A DNA stretch of 64,000 nt from the NCBI GenBank assembly GCA_963707135.1, contig CAVPOY010000026.1, positions 26,505 through 90,504 of the forward strand, read 5' to 3'. Position numbers and translations under genes: made by a program. Source of the stretch: JBGSTR01 sp963707135 (GTDB taxonomy: Bacteria > Pseudomonadota > Gammaproteobacteria > Chromatiales > Chromatiaceae). Below the pieces are notes generated by a model that saw nothing but the letters and a program-made list of their open reading frames with translations, was not told the origin of the DNA and did no database searches. Below, piece by piece: positions 62,701-64,000 of the stretch; within the stretch, counting starts at the first letter, position 1, and every line of letters starts with the position of its first letter.

Positions 62701-63474
62701 ATCGAATGGCGGCACTACAGCCAATACGCATCGGGCCGGGCGCGCCTGACGCGGGTGCTTCCGGCGGCGGTCCTGTTCTGGCTGCTGGCATTCGTACTGG
62801 TCTACGGCTTTGTGGACCCCCTCTCGCCACACCGTGGCGTCCAGGCCTACCTCTTCAGCACGGTCAACAGCTGGCTGTTTGTCGGAATTCCGTTCCTCGT
62901 ACTGCTGTTCGCGGCGGTTGACGAGGCGCTGCTGTGCAGCGGCCTGCTGCAGCGTCTGGAGGGCGCCCGAATACGCTGGCCGGTCAATACCGTCGCCGCC
63001 GGCTGCAACCTCGACACCCACACCCGATGCGCGGTGAACCACTGGATCACGATGGAGTTCATCGCGGAGCGCACCGCGCCCTCTGCCAACGTAATACATC
63101 TGCCATTCCTGGTGATCCTTTTCCTGTTGCTATCGCTCAGCACCCGCTTCGACAACTGGAACACACCGGCCAGCGCCTTTGGCCTTGTCCTGCTCGCGAT
63201 CGGGATCGGGTTGATCTCCAGCATGCGCCTGCGCCGCACGGCCCAGCGCATCCGGCAGGGCGTGCTCGACGACCTGACAGAAGAGGTATCCGGTATCGAA
63301 TATGCCGCCGCCCATACCGAGTCGGAGCAGTTGCAGCGGCTGGTGGCCCGGATCCAGGCGATAAACGAAGGGGCCTACAGCAAGTGGTATAGCGAGCCGG
63401 TCTTCCGTGCGCTGGCCTGGGTCTTCGGGGTCGGTATCCTGATCGTCACCGAATACGCAAGCGTCGGCGGTTAA
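59791..63474 (+). CDS. Large membrane protein with a receptor-like (type 1 periplasmic-binding-like) region
   Basis: 1227 residues from GTG 59791 (GGGAGA upstream). There is one N-terminal helix (ISGIIV-type, ~10-26), then ~740 soluble residues. Two segments in these recall type 1 periplasmic-binding folds: VVLISEWDTKFGRTLPVLF (~450) and KAFGILGNDYYDKLLILQALKERF then YFTTDLDA (~590-635). The C-terminal third has about eight helices (around 767-787, 830-850, 869-887, 989-1008, 1029-1048, 1100-1118, 1127-1145, 1204-1225). No catalytic motif is recognised. It follows the ATPase gene by 255 bases in the same direction. Receptor-like fold is inference from two motifs. Confidence 0.7.
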   Translation: MSGQQLPINLSGIIVAAMLVLAALFNKPPLQSERPPPAKIAAELSGPFQGIPARIWEDPFEAVARTRITNPPDRAEPSVGDFLAVLSRIATPAKTPIGIPKTEVDGTSQTGKPVQTTSGEETTDSRDARGKPSTIAEYLAYLVATSPSKPAPRLLVMPVLVSGAPHPAVREMRLRMRVAVHAGLASANFMPLRGDRIGSWTWESPLGFSLEVPYEAFKQDRNGRRIVLLLWLTDEVISRDLGTELASQQKDMKVIGPLAMIDDMLEAMGYPEHDAGTAQAPWDSFASRAVRVIGPASSDSLEAIYAEQFTEFNPVCRNSYSHIDNGPNPSPEHDAWKDSALNFMLVSPSATAPATDLVHRDIPDGEFAIPQPKDSGEASERCATLAIHRTVTTDDRLIGELVDELELRGIDPASRHGDTSLLSGVFGDLQPKHLFELQTGAGLGPRDHVVLISEWDTKFGRTLPVLFDREIRRRWCSQHVVMACPDVLLTSSGGHARQFRSAAGCNQSTCLDGLGISAPWIHRFAYVRGLDGDSPAPANETAAKDRKGDIVSLATGTDAGFKEPAIGTNQYDYLRRLALQIAELDWSLKRDDRGSIKAFGILGNDYYDKLLILQALKERFPSQLYFTTDLDAGYLDAKVFRWTRNLVVAAPFGLTLRRSFDGPDSADLQGMVPPFRHSYQTALYLATLRTLEGSASTIADELAAERPRIFEVGYGRFFDLSRPGGPRTDPGWDGVTPGGGTGSSASVAASLHPVAWDTGIQQFLSSHTLSVSLVFLFGLGLLIAASPSARWRLGTALLGDSYNAPRSARRTWLWIAGPPAGLVGWIERHAALFATFLYLAIGIGWLLPAIRLNEEPFAWFGGISIWPSELIRLIAGWMAFVCLIYGWRQVRDADQAIERRFELGIGDQTDGTPATRFAAWYLRRDESAAIPGQTDEHARDYRSLAARICRLFSDSTAAPTNVPERVREASIEWRHYSQYASGRARLTRVLPAAVLFWLLAFVLVYGFVDPLSPHRGVQAYLFSTVNSWLFVGIPFLVLLFAAVDEALLCSGLLQRLEGARIRWPVNTVAAGCNLDTHTRCAVNHWITMEFIAERTAPSANVIHLPFLVILFLLLSLSTRFDNWNTPASAFGLVLLAIGIGLISSMRLRRTAQRIRQGVLDDLTEEVSGIEYAAAHTESEQLQRLVARIQAINEGAYSKWYSEPVFRALAWVFGVGILIVTEYASVGG

Positions 63475-63617
63475 GTGCCGTCAATGCCCGCGGGCCTGAG
63501 GGCAGCAGGATCGGTATGGCCCCGCCCCACGGTGGCACCTTCCCCGCGCTCCGGGCGCGCGAACTGCCTGGTCGAGCCGGTTGCGATGCGAGCCGGCACT
63601 CTCGCGTCCATGCGCGT

Positions 63618-64000
63618 TTAGGAAACCACCTGCTCTGAACCCACGACACCTTGGAAATAACGGATTGTCCGCCGCAGGCCGTCGTCGAGGTCGACCGCCG
63701 GCGTCCAGCCCAGCGTTTCTCGCGCCAGCGTGATGTCGGGCTGGCGCTGAACCGGGTCGTCACTGGGCAACGGCGCGAATCGGACCTCGGACCTCGATCC
63801 GGTCAGCTCGATGACGCGCCGGGCCAGTTGCAGGATGGTGAACTCCCCGGGATTTCCGAGGTTGACCGGACCGGTCAACTCGTCGGCGCTGTCCATCAGC
63901 CGAAGGCTCGCCTCGATCATGTCGTCCACGTAACAGAACGAGCGTGTCTGGCTGCCTTCGCCATAGACGGTGATCGGCCGGCCCTGCAGCGCCTGCATGA
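63618..64000 (-). CDS. UDP-glucuronate decarboxylase-like SDR, C-terminal part (cut by window edge)
   Basis: 127 codons of an extended SDR nucleotide-sugar enzyme. LQGRPITVYGEGSQTRSFCYVDDMIEA, PVNLGNPGEFTILQLA and ETLGWTPAVDLDDGL are characteristic of the UDP-xylose synthase group, which converts UDP-glucuronate to UDP-xylose. The NAD-binding N-terminus lies beyond the window. A short methionine ORF starting at 63998 is internal to the gene. It suggests another sugar cluster to the right. Confidence 0.88.
   Translation of the reverse strand, partial: MQALQGRPITVYGEGSQTRSFCYVDDMIEASLRLMDSADELTGPVNLGNPGEFTILQLARRVIELTGSRSEVRFAPLPSDDPVQRQPDITLARETLGWTPAVDLDDGLRRTIRYFQGVVGSEQVVS

Overview
The window is high-GC gammaproteobacterial chromosome. 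The typing rests on family content read from translations: an sdhCDAB-sdhE-ygfX cluster, glutaminyl-tRNA synthetase, YajD, DUF1840, Mfd, mobA-mobB and AqpZ. A Chromatiales-like organism would fit, but that is inference. No rRNA, tRNA, CRISPR array or transposase was seen.

Layout. 0-5.9 kb (minus): a surface-sugar operon running regulator > wzm > wzt > pseB > pseC > mntA > hepT > pseF. It pairs an ABC exporter with pseudaminic acid synthesis and carries an embedded nucleotidyltransferase/HEPN pair; a perfect 19-bp dyad lies just upstream of the regulator. 6-28.9 kb: housekeeping genes (UDG-like protein, glnS, DUF1840, an NtrC-type regulator, mobAB, aqpZ, an exported HAD phosphatase, yajD, a 1367-residue membrane protein, mfd, galE, ygfX-sdhE-sdhBADC). 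29-39.4 kb: a FemAB-like acetyltransferase with an internal duplication, an eight-heme cytochrome c with an upstream FNR/Anr-like box, a remnant of the HAD phosphatase, a sigma-54 activator, and a two-gene hydrolase operon.

40.4-50.4 kb (minus): an unusual accessory locus. Two paralogous glycine-zipper proteins with acidic leaders come first, then an HExxH protein, a 649-residue unknown, a PLP enzyme of the alpha-oxoamine synthase family, peptidoglycan-binding/CHAP-like proteins and an M23-like endopeptidase. Part of it is visibly lower in G+C than its flanks. 50.7-56 kb (minus): an RND pump with a long histone-H1-like tail, overlapping a pentapeptide-repeat gene. 56.4-63.5 kb (plus): small proteins, a Rad50/SbcC-like ATPase with two membrane segments where a hook would be, and a 1227-residue receptor-like membrane protein. 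The window ends inside a nucleotide-sugar SDR gene.

Many genes at 0.8-5.2, 27.5, 30.8, 32.5, 38-44.6, 50.2 and 53.4-55.2 kb are split by one-base frameshifts, while 5.3-27.5 and 56.4-64 kb look clean. Wherever I could reconstruct the reading frame, most shifts are single inserted bases in otherwise well-conserved protein. That points to consensus errors more than gene decay. Such genes are annotated over their full inferred span. Positions of short sites were counted by hand and may be off by one.
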